Part shown: one piece after another, positions 36,732-45,426 of the stretch
Layout of the letters: each line of letters begins with the position of its first letter
Position numbering within the stretch: the stretch's first letter is position 1
Assembly: GCA_022641775.1 (NCBI GenBank)
Contig: JALCDS010000011.1
Coordinates: 1 to 64,000, forward strand
Origin: Clostridiaceae bacterium
GTDB taxonomy: Bacteria > Cyanobacteriota > Vampirovibrionia > Gastranaerophilales > Gastranaerophilaceae
Direction: 5' to 3'
DNA length: 64,000 bases
Translations under genes and position numbers: made by a program
The notes under the pieces: model-generated
Databases searched by the model: none
Told to the model about the DNA's origin: nothing
Seen by the model: only the letters and a program-made list of their open reading frames with translations

Positions 36732-38073
36732 CTTTTTTAAGTAAAATTTCTGCGGCATTAAAAAGCAAATCTATTGTCGTTGAATAGGGTGGTGCATATG
36801 TTGTGTCATTTTCTAATAGTTGCATTACAGTCATTTTACCTGTTAATGCAGCCGTAAGTGAATTTATTTTTTTATCAGCTTCAATTGAGCCTATAGCTTG
36901 CGCACCCAGAAGTATTCCGCTAGATTCATCAGCAACAAGTTTAAGAGTTATATTTGAAACATCAGGCATATATCCGACTTTGTCATTTTTCGTTACGGTA
37001 GCCCACACCGGGTTGTATCCGAGTTGCTGCGCTTTTTTAACTGTTAATCCCGTCATAGAAATTGTAAATTTGAGACATCTTGTTACTGCAGAGCCTAGAA
37101 CTCCAGGAAAGCAATCATTTTGCCCTGCTATATTTATAGCGGCACATCTACCTTCTTTTGAGGCATATGAGCCAAGCGGGATATAGGTTGGAGTATTAGA
37201 TATTAACAAATTTTTTTCAATACAATCACCGCATGCGTATATGTCTTCTATATTTGTGCGCATATGACAATCAACTTTTATCGCTCCAGTTTTACCCAGT
37301 TTTATACCTGCATCTTGGGCTATTTTAATATTTGGTTTTACCCCTGTGGCTATTAGCACAAAGTCGGTATCAATAACCTTATTTGATGATGTTATTACCT
37401 GTTTTACGCCATTATTACCGGCGAATTTTTCTACTATTTCATTTGTATAAAATACGAATCGGCCATTACTTATTGATTCAAGCTGCTCTCTAATTAGTAG
37501 TGACATATCTTCATCTAAATTTGGCATTATTGAACCAGAACGTTCAATTACTGAAACCTTCAAACCTTGTTTCACAAATGCTTCTAATAGCTCAATTCCT
37601 ATATATCCACTACCTATAATAACAGCCTTTTTGGAATTTAATACCTTTTCTTTTAGTAAAATGCCATCTTCAATATTTCTGAGTGTAAATACATTTTTTA
37701 AATCTATATTCTCAATTTCAGGTATTATAGGAGAAGCACCTGTTGCAATAACAAGCTTGTCATACTCAGTTAAAAATAAATTTTTATTTTTATAATCACT
37801 AATTAAAAGCTGTTTATATTCCGGAATAATTTTCAGCACTTTATTTTGAAGATGTATTGCTATACCATCTTTTTCAAATTCTTCTGGCAAACGTACAAGT
37901 AGCATCCTGTAATCATCAAAATTACCTTCTACAAAATACGGTAGCCCACATGAGGAGTAAGATATATGAGTATCTTCCGTGTATAATTCAATCTGAGCGC
38001 AAGGTAAGAGTTTCCTTAGCTTTGCTGCAGCTTTACTACCAGCTGCTACACCACCTATAATAACAATTTTCAT
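36724..38073 (-). CDS. CoA-disulfide reductase / NAD(P)H oxidase-type flavoprotein
   Basis: 449 residues of the pyridine-nucleotide disulfide oxidoreductase family: IIGGVAAGSKAAAKLR, active-site SYSSCGLPYF with single redox Cys42, VIATGASP, NAD site VIIGSGYIGIELLEAF, and YACGDC. A lone Cys in SxxSCGxPY is characteristic of CoA-disulfide reductases and NADH oxidases of this group. It fits oxidative-stress or CoA redox balance. No ribosome site; TATAAT ends 6 nt before ATG (leaderless). Its 3' end overlaps the FAD gene by 8 bp. Confidence 0.9.
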   Translation of the reverse strand: MKIVIIGGVAAGSKAAAKLRKLLPCAQIELYTEDTHISYSSCGLPYFVEGNFDDYRMLLVRLPEEFEKDGIAIHLQNKVLKIIPEYKQLLISDYKNKNLFLTEYDKLVIATGASPIIPEIENIDLKNVFTLRNIEDGILLKEKVLNSKKAVIIGSGYIGIELLEAFVKQGLKVSVIERSGSIMPNLDEDMSLLIREQLESISNGRFVFYTNEIVEKFAGNNGVKQVITSSNKVIDTDFVLIATGVKPNIKIAQDAGIKLGKTGAIKVDCHMRTNIEDIYACGDCIEKNLLISNTPTYIPLGSYASKEGRCAAINIAGQNDCFPGVLGSAVTRCLKFTISMTGLTVKKAQQLGYNPVWATVTKNDKVGYMPDVSNITLKLVADESSGILLGAQAIGSIEADKKINSLTAALTGKMTVMQLLENDTTYAPPYSTTIDLLFNAAEILLKKVK

Positions 38074-38082
38074 AAAATTATT
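38074..38082 (-). promoter_or_regulatory. -10 box 6 nt before the 38073 start (leaderless)
   Basis: TATAAT on the minus strand (about 38085-38080), AATTTT, ATG. A TTAATA lies 16 nt behind the -10. Confidence 0.5.
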
Positions 38083-38119
38083 ATAAACGGGCTCTATAAT
38101 TTATTAATTACACATGTTA

Positions 38120-38269
38120 CTAATTTAAGCCTGAAGTTTCAAGAAACATTTGTTTCATAAAGGTACAGTATTCATCCATATCTTCTTCATACTCTTCATT
38201 CTCTTCTTCATTTACCAAATCTCTAATCGCAATGATTATTTTAGTTTTTTTGTCATTTTTGTCAAACAT
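38120..38269 (-). CDS. Small acidic protein, 49 residues
   Basis: An unbroken frame from ATG to TAG with GGAG 8 nt before the start. Sequence pattern: basic start (MFDKNDKKTK), hydrophobic strand (IIIAIRDLV), then a run of Glu/Asp/Tyr (EEENEEYEEDMDEY) and a C-terminal CTFMKQMF stretch. Composition differs from random AT-rich DNA. Same strand as and 46 bp upstream of the CoA-disulfide reductase gene, though the latter has its own -10. Function unknown. Three TCCGTAA repeats lie upstream. Confidence 0.5.
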   Translation of the reverse strand: MFDKNDKKTKIIIAIRDLVNEEENEEYEEDMDEYCTFMKQMFLETSGLN

Positions 38270-38480
38270 TCTATACACTCCGTAATAGACTATAACCTCT
38301 GCAATCTTTTACGGAATGTTTTGAAAAAAACTTTAATAATTATAAAAATTTTGTTACAAAAATTATTAAAATTAAAATGTAACAAATTGTTAACATTTTA
38401 TTTTAAATATTAAAGATTATATAAATAAATTCCGTAATCAGTAGTATAGGAAAGAAACATGAAAGGACTAAGTTACTGAA
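38270..38480. promoter_or_regulatory. Divergent control region with three TCCGTAA sites and a six-codon upstream ORF
   Basis: TCCGTAATAG at 38279-38288, its inverted relative at 38315-38306 (TCCGTAAAAG) and TCCGTAATCA at 38431-38440 flank an A/T-rich stretch. ATG at 38459 opens a tiny ORF (MKGLSY) ending TGA one base before the 38481 start, with GGAAAG in front, suggesting translation by re-initiation. Confidence 0.4.
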
Positions 38481-41042
38481 ATGGGATTGGCAGCATCACA
38501 AGCTAGATTATTATCAATAACATCTCGTTTGTCTGACAATGAGTTAAGAGCTCAACTAATCAACAACAAAAAGATTAGATTGGCTTCTGAAAGCTCACGT
38601 GCCAGTGAAGATTATGTTAATGCTCTTAACCGTGCACAAATGATGTTTACTAATTATGACTCAAGTAATGCTGCAACAACTCAAGCATTGAGCTTTAATT
38701 CATTGACAGCATATAGCCCTTACAATACTCAATATGGTATTGCAAACAATAACGGTCAATTATTAGTATCTGAAAAAGATGCTTATAATTTCCAAAATTC
38801 ATCAAGTTTAGATGATTTCTTATCAAAATATGGTCTTACAAAATCAACATCATATTTTGATTCTTCAAAAGGTATTGGCGCTTATCAATCAGATGGTAAA
38901 GTTGTTTTATCATATGCAACTGATGCTTCTGGTAACAAAACACCTGAAACTGTATCTGATTATAGTGCTGATGATTTAAAAGCTATTTATTATGGCCGTT
39001 CTTCAGCTTATAATCCATCTGGTGAATCATATGATACATTAAAAAGCGGTAGTACATATACAAATGTTATGGGGTATATGCAAACAATTGCTGCTAATGA
39101 TGAGATATTAGAAGCCGATGCTTATAAAGCAGTAAAGGATAAATTACTCCAAACAACTGCAGAAGGTTCAAAGGGATCAAGCTATTCTCTTGAAGGTATT
39201 CAAACAAATTTAGCAAATTCTCAAGAAACTCTTGCTAAATGTGACGATACAACAAGCAAAGAAACTTTAGCTTCTTTATATAGCGAAACTACAGATTATT
39301 ATACAGCGTTATTAAAATATTTTTCTTCTAGCAATACTGAACTTAAAGATAGAATTGATCCTGATTATATAACTAGAATGGAAAAAGAATTAGCTTCTAA
39401 TAAATATTTTGCATCAGCTGTTTATGATTCAAATACAAGTTCTGCATTTGTAAACAATGTAGCTCATACTAATACATTGTCCGGTTCAACATATACATCT
39501 AAAACATTCCAAGAAGTTTCTCCAGATTTTGTATATTCAAATGGTAGTTATACATTAGCGAATAATGGTTCAGATAGCATTTCTGGTACCCAAACATCAA
39601 CTGCTATTACATATAAAGAAACAACAACAACTGGAACCAATAATTTGCAAACAAAATCATTTACAGCTAACGGTGTAACATATACTGTTACACAAGATTC
39701 AACAGGTGCTTGGACTGCATCATTACCTACAGGTGCAACTTTATCTGTTGATGGAGGTAATTACAAATTTGTTTATGAATCTACTCCTGCTAAAAATGTT
39801 TCAACTAAAAACGGAGTTGTAGTTGAAAGTGTTCCTACATATTCTTCTGTTACATTCGCTGATCTAGCAGATGGAGTAGCAGAAGGCAATACTACATTAT
39901 ATAACAAGATTGCTGATTGTTCAATGACATCAGAACTTCATACTACTGCTGATGATAGATGTGCAAATGTTCCATTTGCAATATCAACATATACAATTAC
40001 AAATCCATATACACAAGCTCAAACAACTACTGCATCAGGTGTAACTATAGCAACTGACCAAAATCATACGCATTTTTCAGCTACAAAGTTTGATACATAT
40101 TATTCAAACAGTAATGATACTGATATCAAAGATTTCTATGCAAATGCAATTGATCAGTTGGCTCAACTTGGCGAAGATGTTATCACTTACTTCTTCAAAC
40201 ATGTTCCAGATAAAATAAAATATGATTCTGAAAAAGTTCAGAAGGAAGACGTACCTGCCTATGATAATAATAGTAATAACCTAATAAAAATAGGTACAGA
40301 ATACACAGCAGCATTAACAAACCAAATGAATACAATTGCATCACTTGCCGGTTATGTTTATGGCGTTGATTTATTTAATGGAAATGCAAATGCAACATTC
40401 ACATCTGATTACCCTTATGATGAACTTAAAAATATGGTAAAAAAAGATGATGATGGTAACTATGTTTTAAATGAATATTTTATCAAAACTGGTAAAGTTG
40501 ATGAAGATGATACAACTATATATGGCAAAACCTATAATGTACAATCATTCCAATCAGTTTTGGATGTAATTGAATTAGACAAGGTATTTGATGTATATGG
40601 CGATCCAAAAACAACTTGGGTTGATTCAGATGAAAATGATTCAAATCCTGATGCCAAAGTAAAATGGTACACAAATCTATATAACAGAATGAAGGACGGA
40701 TACGCAACTATATTAGATGGCATTGCAAAGAGCACTGATTGGATGGAATATGCTTTTGAAAGCGGTTTAGTTACAATGGAACAGGTAAATTCTAGCAATG
40801 AATGGACATCCGTTACATATTCAAATTGTTCAAGTATAACAGAACAAACAAATGACTTAGCTGTAACAAAAGCTGAAGCTGAATATAAAACTGCTACAAA
40901 CAAAATCCAAGCTAAAGATCAAAAATATGATATGGAATTGAAAAATATTGATACTGAACACAACTCATTACAAACAGAATACGAATCAATTAAAACTGCA
41001 ATAGATAAAAACGTTGAAAGATCATTCAAAATATTCTCATAA
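38481..41042 (+). CDS. Large secreted-type protein, helical ends and Thr/Ser-rich centre
   Basis: 853 residues; no known domain. The N-terminus MGLAASQARLLSITSRLSDNE is an amphipathic helix followed by more helix (to about 110), a pattern reminiscent of flagellar hook/filament-type export signals, but no hydrophobic signal peptide is present. The centre (about 320-560) is rich in Thr, Ser, Asn and Tyr (beta-rich, adhesin-like), and the last 60 residues are a charged coiled coil (ELKNIDTEHNSLQTEYE). Rod-like, self-assembling proteins have such an order. Gene stands alone with strong terminator. Secretion is inferred only. Confidence 0.8.
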   Translation: MGLAASQARLLSITSRLSDNELRAQLINNKKIRLASESSRASEDYVNALNRAQMMFTNYDSSNAATTQALSFNSLTAYSPYNTQYGIANNNGQLLVSEKDAYNFQNSSSLDDFLSKYGLTKSTSYFDSSKGIGAYQSDGKVVLSYATDASGNKTPETVSDYSADDLKAIYYGRSSAYNPSGESYDTLKSGSTYTNVMGYMQTIAANDEILEADAYKAVKDKLLQTTAEGSKGSSYSLEGIQTNLANSQETLAKCDDTTSKETLASLYSETTDYYTALLKYFSSSNTELKDRIDPDYITRMEKELASNKYFASAVYDSNTSSAFVNNVAHTNTLSGSTYTSKTFQEVSPDFVYSNGSYTLANNGSDSISGTQTSTAITYKETTTTGTNNLQTKSFTANGVTYTVTQDSTGAWTASLPTGATLSVDGGNYKFVYESTPAKNVSTKNGVVVESVPTYSSVTFADLADGVAEGNTTLYNKIADCSMTSELHTTADDRCANVPFAISTYTITNPYTQAQTTTASGVTIATDQNHTHFSATKFDTYYSNSNDTDIKDFYANAIDQLAQLGEDVITYFFKHVPDKIKYDSEKVQKEDVPAYDNNSNNLIKIGTEYTAALTNQMNTIASLAGYVYGVDLFNGNANATFTSDYPYDELKNMVKKDDDGNYVLNEYFIKTGKVDEDDTTIYGKTYNVQSFQSVLDVIELDKVFDVYGDPKTTWVDSDENDSNPDAKVKWYTNLYNRMKDGYATILDGIAKSTDWMEYAFESGLVTMEQVNSSNEWTSVTYSNCSSITEQTNDLAVTKAEAEYKTATNKIQAKDQKYDMELKNIDTEHNSLQTEYESIKTAIDKNVERSFKIFS

Positions 41043-41061
41043 AAACAATAAAAACTAACGG

Positions 41062-41096
41062 CAAAAAAGCATAAGTCCCTTTTGACTTATGCTTTT
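41062..41096 (+). terminator. Terminator of the 38481 gene
   Basis: AAAAAGCATAAGTC pairs with GACTTATGCTTTTT. Confidence 0.93.
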
Positions 41097-41108
41097 TGTC
41101 ATAATTTT

Positions 41109-41136
41109 ATAATCTTTATATCGATATAAAGATTAT
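41109..41136. promoter_or_regulatory. Perfect 28-bp palindrome upstream of the HEAT-like gene
   Basis: ATAATCTTTATATC is followed directly by its reverse complement. It lies 34 bp before a TATAAT (41170-41175), which itself sits in a smaller inverted repeat (ACTCTAT/ATAGAGT, 41165-41187). The arrangement fits binding of a dimeric regulator. Confidence 0.55.
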
Positions 41137-41210
41137 GTAAGGAAATCCCAATTTAATGAAATTTTACTCTATAATGTAAACATAGAGTAGAAAAAGTAAT
41201 GGAGATTATC

Positions 41211-41495
41211 ATGGAAACAGTAGATCAAATTCTTTCAAAATTAGAAAATGCAGATAACACAACAAAAAACAAATTAGAAAATGAATTAGTAAGTATCGGA
41301 ACACCAGCTCTTCCTGAACTTGTTAAAGAATTGCAAGTTGTAAAAGGTATTAAACGTGGTGTTGTAGCAATGACTCTTATTAGAATCGGTGATGCTTCAG
41401 TAGAATATCTAAAAAAAGCTGCTCATAATAACAAAGATTTTGAATGGGTTGCAGAATATCTTATCAGAGAAATTGAAGGTTCTGTTGCTGCATAA
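41211..41495 (+). CDS. Small HEAT-repeat-like protein
   Basis: 94 residues. The ATG at 41211 follows GGAG by 7 nt; an upstream ATG (41199) would include the ribosome site. Two alpha-hairpin units are visible: SIGTPALPELVKELQV and VAMTLIRIGDASVEYLKKAA, a pattern of PBS-lyase HEAT-like repeats, mostly used for protein contact. No membrane segment. Own promoter and terminator. Confidence 0.78.
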   Translation: METVDQILSKLENADNTTKNKLENELVSIGTPALPELVKELQVVKGIKRGVVAMTLIRIGDASVEYLKKAAHNNKDFEWVAEYLIREIEGSVAA

Positions 41496-41520
41496 GTTAT
41501 AAAATAAATATAAATTGTTA

Positions 41521-41553
41521 AAAAAGGTATCTGATTTTACAGGTACCTTTTTT
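41521..41553 (+). terminator. Terminator abutting the next promoter
   Basis: AAAAAGGTATCTG pairs with CAGGTACCTTTTTT; the T tract ends a few bases before the extended -10 of the 41571 gene. Confidence 0.88.
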
Positions 41554-41555
41554 AT

Positions 41556-41564
41556 TGCTATAAT
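41556..41564 (+). promoter_or_regulatory. Extended -10 of the 41571 gene, leaderless start
   Basis: TGCTATAAT is a perfect TGNTATAAT; GACCTA (6 nt) follows and then ATG, with no ribosome site. Confidence 0.65.
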
Positions 41565-41570
41565 GACCTA

Positions 41571-43070
41571 ATGAAGAGATTTTTACCTGTAATTTTTTAT
41601 ATCGCAATATTTTTGCTTATTTTAAGTTTTTCTATGTCTGCGCAAAATTTTGACTTTGATTTATGGGCCAGATTGATTGCTGGAATGGGGGTTGTTGAAG
41701 GGCATCATGTGCTGATGCATGATTTTTTATCATATACTCCTGTTCATATTTGGTATGACCATGAGTGGGGTTCAGGTGTTATTTTCTACTTGTTTTTAAA
41801 GCTATTTGGGGCATACTCATTAATAATTTTACAGGCTTTTTTAATATTTGGAATATTTTTTACGTCCAGCCTAGTATTAAAGCTAAAAAAAATTGAGCAA
41901 CCTTATAATATCTTGTTCTACTTTTTTGCAATTATGAGCGTTTTACCGACATTGAATAATCCGATAAGATGCCATTTATTTAGTTTTTTATTATTTACCG
42001 TTTTTATTTATATACTTGAAAGAGCCAGAAAAAACAATTATAAACTGTTATACATATTACCGGTTTTAACAATTATTTGGAATAATATTCATGGCGGAGT
42101 AACCTCCGGTATAGGATTAATCTTGATATTTGCATTAGGCGAATATTTGAATAAAAAACCGATAAAACATTTTCTTTTTGCATTTGTATTGTCCGCAATG
42201 TCGCTAATAATAAATCCGTGGGGCATAAATTACATCAAATTTTTATTGATGGCAAATACAATGGTTAGGGCTGATATTGCTGAATGGTGGGGAATTTTTT
42301 CTAAACATCAAATCGCAAACTATATAACCTTCAAATTATTCCTATTTACAATCTTAGGTACAGAATTTATTTATATTATAAAAAATATTAAAAACTTTTA
42401 TGAAAAAGAAGATAAAGTAAAGTGGATTTTATTCATAATAACTGCATATTTGGCAATTGCACATGTAAAATTGATGCCATTCTTCGTAATTTATTCTATG
42501 TGCTACGCCTATGAAGATTTTTATAAAGTATTTTGTTTCAAATTACCAAAGTGGAAAGATTCGGCGATTTATGCGATTATATTGCTTATATCTCTATTTT
42601 CATTTGTTGTAAAACAATTTTCGTTACCAATAAATTATACGTCTTATCCTGTCAAAGAAATTGAATTTATAAAGCTAAATGATATAAAAGGTAATTTGCT
42701 CATAAATTTCGGGTTAGGTAGCTATGCATCTTACAAATTATACCCTCAAAATAAGATATTTATGGATGGAAGATATGAAGAAGTATATTACGATTATATG
42801 GTACCAATGTTGAAGAGATTTTACCTTATGACTCCAGGTTGGGATGATGTACTTAAACAATATAAACCTGATATTATGATTCTTGAAAATTATTATCCGA
42901 TATATAATTACATGAAATCTTCAAAAGACTGGATTGCGATTTATGAAGGTAAGAACTTTGGGGTATTTGTACCTGTAAATAAGTTGAAACATCATTATAA
43001 ACAGCCTTCTAATGACTCAAATTATTACAAAAAAACACTTTTTGATACTAATATAAAAATAGAAAGATAA
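41571..43070 (+). CDS. Polytopic membrane protein, GT-C glycosyltransferase-like
   Basis: 499 residues with about ten TM segments. After the first TM comes a loop with FDFDLWARLIAGMGVVEG and HDFLSYTP...WYDHEWGSG, the acidic first loop typical of GT-C enzymes that use lipid-linked sugars. The C-terminal 130 residues are soluble, with GSYASYKLYPQNKIFMDGRYE. Related uncharacterised proteins occur widely. A lipid-linked sugar transferase in envelope biogenesis is the likely role but not proven. The patatin gene follows after 2 bp. Confidence 0.72.
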   Translation: MKRFLPVIFYIAIFLLILSFSMSAQNFDFDLWARLIAGMGVVEGHHVLMHDFLSYTPVHIWYDHEWGSGVIFYLFLKLFGAYSLIILQAFLIFGIFFTSSLVLKLKKIEQPYNILFYFFAIMSVLPTLNNPIRCHLFSFLLFTVFIYILERARKNNYKLLYILPVLTIIWNNIHGGVTSGIGLILIFALGEYLNKKPIKHFLFAFVLSAMSLIINPWGINYIKFLLMANTMVRADIAEWWGIFSKHQIANYITFKLFLFTILGTEFIYIIKNIKNFYEKEDKVKWILFIITAYLAIAHVKLMPFFVIYSMCYAYEDFYKVFCFKLPKWKDSAIYAIILLISLFSFVVKQFSLPINYTSYPVKEIEFIKLNDIKGNLLINFGLGSYASYKLYPQNKIFMDGRYEEVYYDYMVPMLKRFYLMTPGWDDVLKQYKPDIMILENYYPIYNYMKSSKDWIAIYEGKNFGVFVPVNKLKHHYKQPSNDSNYYKKTLFDTNIKIER

Positions 43071-43072
43071 AT

Positions 43073-44278
43073 ATGGAAAATAAAGGATTAAATTATACCT
43101 GCTTATTCGGTGGGGGTGCCATAAGAGGTTTGGCCTATATAGGAGCTGCAAAAGCTCTTGAAGAATTGGACATAAAACCAAAACGCTTTGTAGGGTCCTC
43201 TGTTGGCTCTATTATCGCATCATTACTTGCAATTGGATATGATGCCGATGGAATTAAAAAATCCTTTATTGATGTAAATTATAATCTTTTTAAAGATATT
43301 CAACTTGGATTTGGGCCGCTAATTGCATTAAGTAAGGGAAATGTTTTTTTAGATTGGTTACGTGATGCTATAGAAAGTAAATTTTACGGTGAAAAGTATG
43401 AAAAAGGTAAAAATGAGCCTGTAAAATTTAAGGATATTGACAATGATTTGATTATAATTACAACTGATTTGGAAAATTTTCAATGTCAGGAATTTTCAAA
43501 ATATGCAACTCCGAATTTTGAAATTGCATCTGCTATCAGAATTTCTTCGTGTATGCCCGGTTTGATGAAGCCTGTTGAATATGAAGGCCGTATATTGGTT
43601 GATGGTGACTTGCAAAAAAGTGTCCCAATGTGGAAATTGTCCCCCAATATTTTGATTCCGGATGAAAGAATTCTTGAATTTAGACTTGAAGGAGATTTTA
43701 ACAAAGATGCAAATATGAAAAATGGAATGGATTATGCAAATGCTGTATATAGTTGCATGACATCAATGTCTACCGATTTTATAAAACATGTCTACGGAAA
43801 TAAAGACAAGTTTGACTATATTGTACTAAATACAGGTGATATTTTAATAGTTGATTTCAACACTCCTATGGAAAAACGTGAAGAAATTGTTGATATGGGA
43901 TATAACCAAACACTTGATTATTTTAGAAAAAAATTACCGGATAAGAAAAAGAAAATTTTAGATAATTACAATATAATTCAAGGGCACTTATTGCGGATAC
44001 AAAACCAAATAAAACTAAATAACTTGAAAAAAGTTCAACTAGAAATTGGCGAATTATTTATAAATTTGTCTGAACTTTATCAAATTATTGATCTTGCAAA
44101 TTACAATGATATAAAACATTTTAAAGATTTATTTTATTCAAACTTATCTAATGTAAAAATATTTGGAATTGTTCGATTAAAAAACAAAAAAACAGTTGAA
44201 ATATTTTTGTCAGAATTACTGAAAACTATTGAATTTAAGATAGATGAACTTGATTGCTATATAAAAAATTCAAAATAA
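43073..44278 (+). CDS. Patatin-like phospholipase
   Basis: 401 residues. Catalytic dyad motifs are present: oxyanion loop GGGAIRG (13-19), nucleophile Ser43 in GSSVG, and Asp in VDGDLQ. The patatin domain ends about residue 230 and a helical C-terminal region of 170 residues follows without known domain. No signal peptide. The start lies 2 bp after the GT-C-like gene, so both should be in one transcript; lipid cleavage or remodelling in the membrane would fit. Confidence 0.9.
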   Translation: MENKGLNYTCLFGGGAIRGLAYIGAAKALEELDIKPKRFVGSSVGSIIASLLAIGYDADGIKKSFIDVNYNLFKDIQLGFGPLIALSKGNVFLDWLRDAIESKFYGEKYEKGKNEPVKFKDIDNDLIIITTDLENFQCQEFSKYATPNFEIASAIRISSCMPGLMKPVEYEGRILVDGDLQKSVPMWKLSPNILIPDERILEFRLEGDFNKDANMKNGMDYANAVYSCMTSMSTDFIKHVYGNKDKFDYIVLNTGDILIVDFNTPMEKREEIVDMGYNQTLDYFRKKLPDKKKKILDNYNIIQGHLLRIQNQIKLNNLKKVQLEIGELFINLSELYQIIDLANYNDIKHFKDLFYSNLSNVKIFGIVRLKNKKTVEIFLSELLKTIEFKIDELDCYIKNSK

Positions 44279-44283
44279 ATCGG

Positions 44284-44312
44284 TTGACATAACTAAATGT
44301 TTTGGCTATTAT
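44284..44312 (+). promoter_or_regulatory. Promoter of tRNA-Leu
   Basis: Consensus TTGACA (44284-44289), 17-nt spacer, TATTAT (44307-44312), 41 nt before the mature tRNA. Confidence 0.8.
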
Positions 44313-44353
44313 TGAGTTTGCAAGTATTTTGCAATTTTGAAAATCTAAAACAA

Positions 44354-44440
44354 GCCTTGGTGGCGGAATCGGTAGACGCGTTGGACTTAAAATCCAATTG
44401 GGGCTATACCTCAGTGCCAGTTCAAGTCTGGCTCAGGGCA
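44354..44440 (+). tRNA. tRNA-Leu (anticodon UAA)
   Basis: Class II tRNA of 87 nt with GCCTTGG pairing to the 3' strand (two G-U pairs), anticodon stem TTGGA/TCCAA with loop CTTAAAA (anticodon TAA), a long variable arm and TTCAAGT T-loop; discriminator A. CCA is not encoded. It stands alone with its own promoter and terminator. Confidence 0.96.
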
Positions 44441-44444
44441 ATTT

Positions 44445-44473
44445 AAAAGATCTGATAATTTCAGGTCTTTTTT
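44445..44473 (+). terminator. Terminator of tRNA-Leu
   Basis: AAAGATCTGA pairs with TTCAGGTCTTT, then T6. Confidence 0.85.
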
Positions 44474-44518
44474 AATATTTAATATATTAAGATATGTAAA
44501 CAAATATAGTATATAAAA

Positions 44519-44547
44519 GGCAATTTTTTATATACTTTTTACTTATA
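44519..44547 (+). promoter_or_regulatory. GGCAAT-N15-TACTTATA promoter, copy B
   Basis: GGCAAT (44519-44524), 15 nt, TACTTATA (44540-44547), 28 nt before the ATG. Shares TATGTAAACA and AGTATATAAAA upstream with copy A. Confidence 0.6.
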
Positions 44548-44574
44548 TTATATATAAGATATTAAGGAGCGAGT

Positions 44575-45426
44575 ATGACAATAGGTGATATTGGTCAAAA
44601 ATTAGTACAAGCAAGCGGTTTGTTTATGAAAACCGGTTTGATGTCAAGCTTATACGGCGCAATGAGAAATTCAGGCGGTTGCAGTATTTTTGGTGGTGGC
44701 TGTTTTGGTGGATATAATCCTATGATGATGTCTATGGGCACACTCGGAATGCAATCCGGAATGTCTGGAATGTTTGGTGGCATGGTTGGCGGTGGCTATA
44801 ACATGGGTATGATGGGTGGCGGCTATAACCAGTTCGCTCTTATGAATAATCAAATTAATGCTTTTGCTAATTATGAATATGCAAATGATGTAGCAGCATA
44901 TCAAGCTATTGCTAAACAAGGTCAAGTTCAAGGTCAAACACAAATAGGTCAAGCAATCAGCCAGAGAATGGATAACAAGGCAGATGCTCAACTTACAGAT
45001 AAGAGTCAAAAAGACGACAAAGCAGGTTATGCAACAGCTTTCAAAAATGCAGGAAAATCCCTTGGAAAATTCATAGATTACTATTTCGGTAAAAAAGATG
45101 GTAATGGTGTTGATAAGGATGATTGGAACGGATTCTTAGATGCACATAAAATTGACAAAACTAAAGGCAATTTTGATAAATTTGATACAAATAAAGATGG
45201 CAAACTTGACGATGATGAAATGACAAACGTTTTGAATGCAATGGATAAAGACCATGATGGAACAATAAAGGCTTCAGAATTTACAGATTGGAGCAATGAC
45301 CCTTCTACATCAACACTTGATACAGCTACTACTGACAGCTCAACTGATGCATCATCTTCAGCAGCAAAAAAAGATGCAGCTGCAAAAGAAAAAACAGAAG
45401 GCAAAAAAAAGACAAAGTCTAAATAA
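44575..45426 (+). CDS. Gly/Met-rich protein with EF-hand pair
   Basis: 283 residues. The first 100 are Gly/Met-rich (runs of GGG and MM) with short helices. A canonical EF-hand pair follows: loops D204-E215 (DTNKDGKLDDDE) and D224-E235 (DKDHDGTIKASE), and a degenerate loop near 174. The end is Ser/Ala/Lys-rich. No signal peptide or clear TM. Calcium binding is likely; function unknown. AAGGAGCG precedes the ATG. Belongs to the shared GGCAAT promoter set. Its end overlaps convergent csaB by 8 bp. Confidence 0.85.
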   Translation: MTIGDIGQKLVQASGLFMKTGLMSSLYGAMRNSGGCSIFGGGCFGGYNPMMMSMGTLGMQSGMSGMFGGMVGGGYNMGMMGGGYNQFALMNNQINAFANYEYANDVAAYQAIAKQGQVQGQTQIGQAISQRMDNKADAQLTDKSQKDDKAGYATAFKNAGKSLGKFIDYYFGKKDGNGVDKDDWNGFLDAHKIDKTKGNFDKFDTNKDGKLDDDEMTNVLNAMDKDHDGTIKASEFTDWSNDPSTSTLDTATTDSSTDASSSAAKKDAAAKEKTEGKKKTKSK

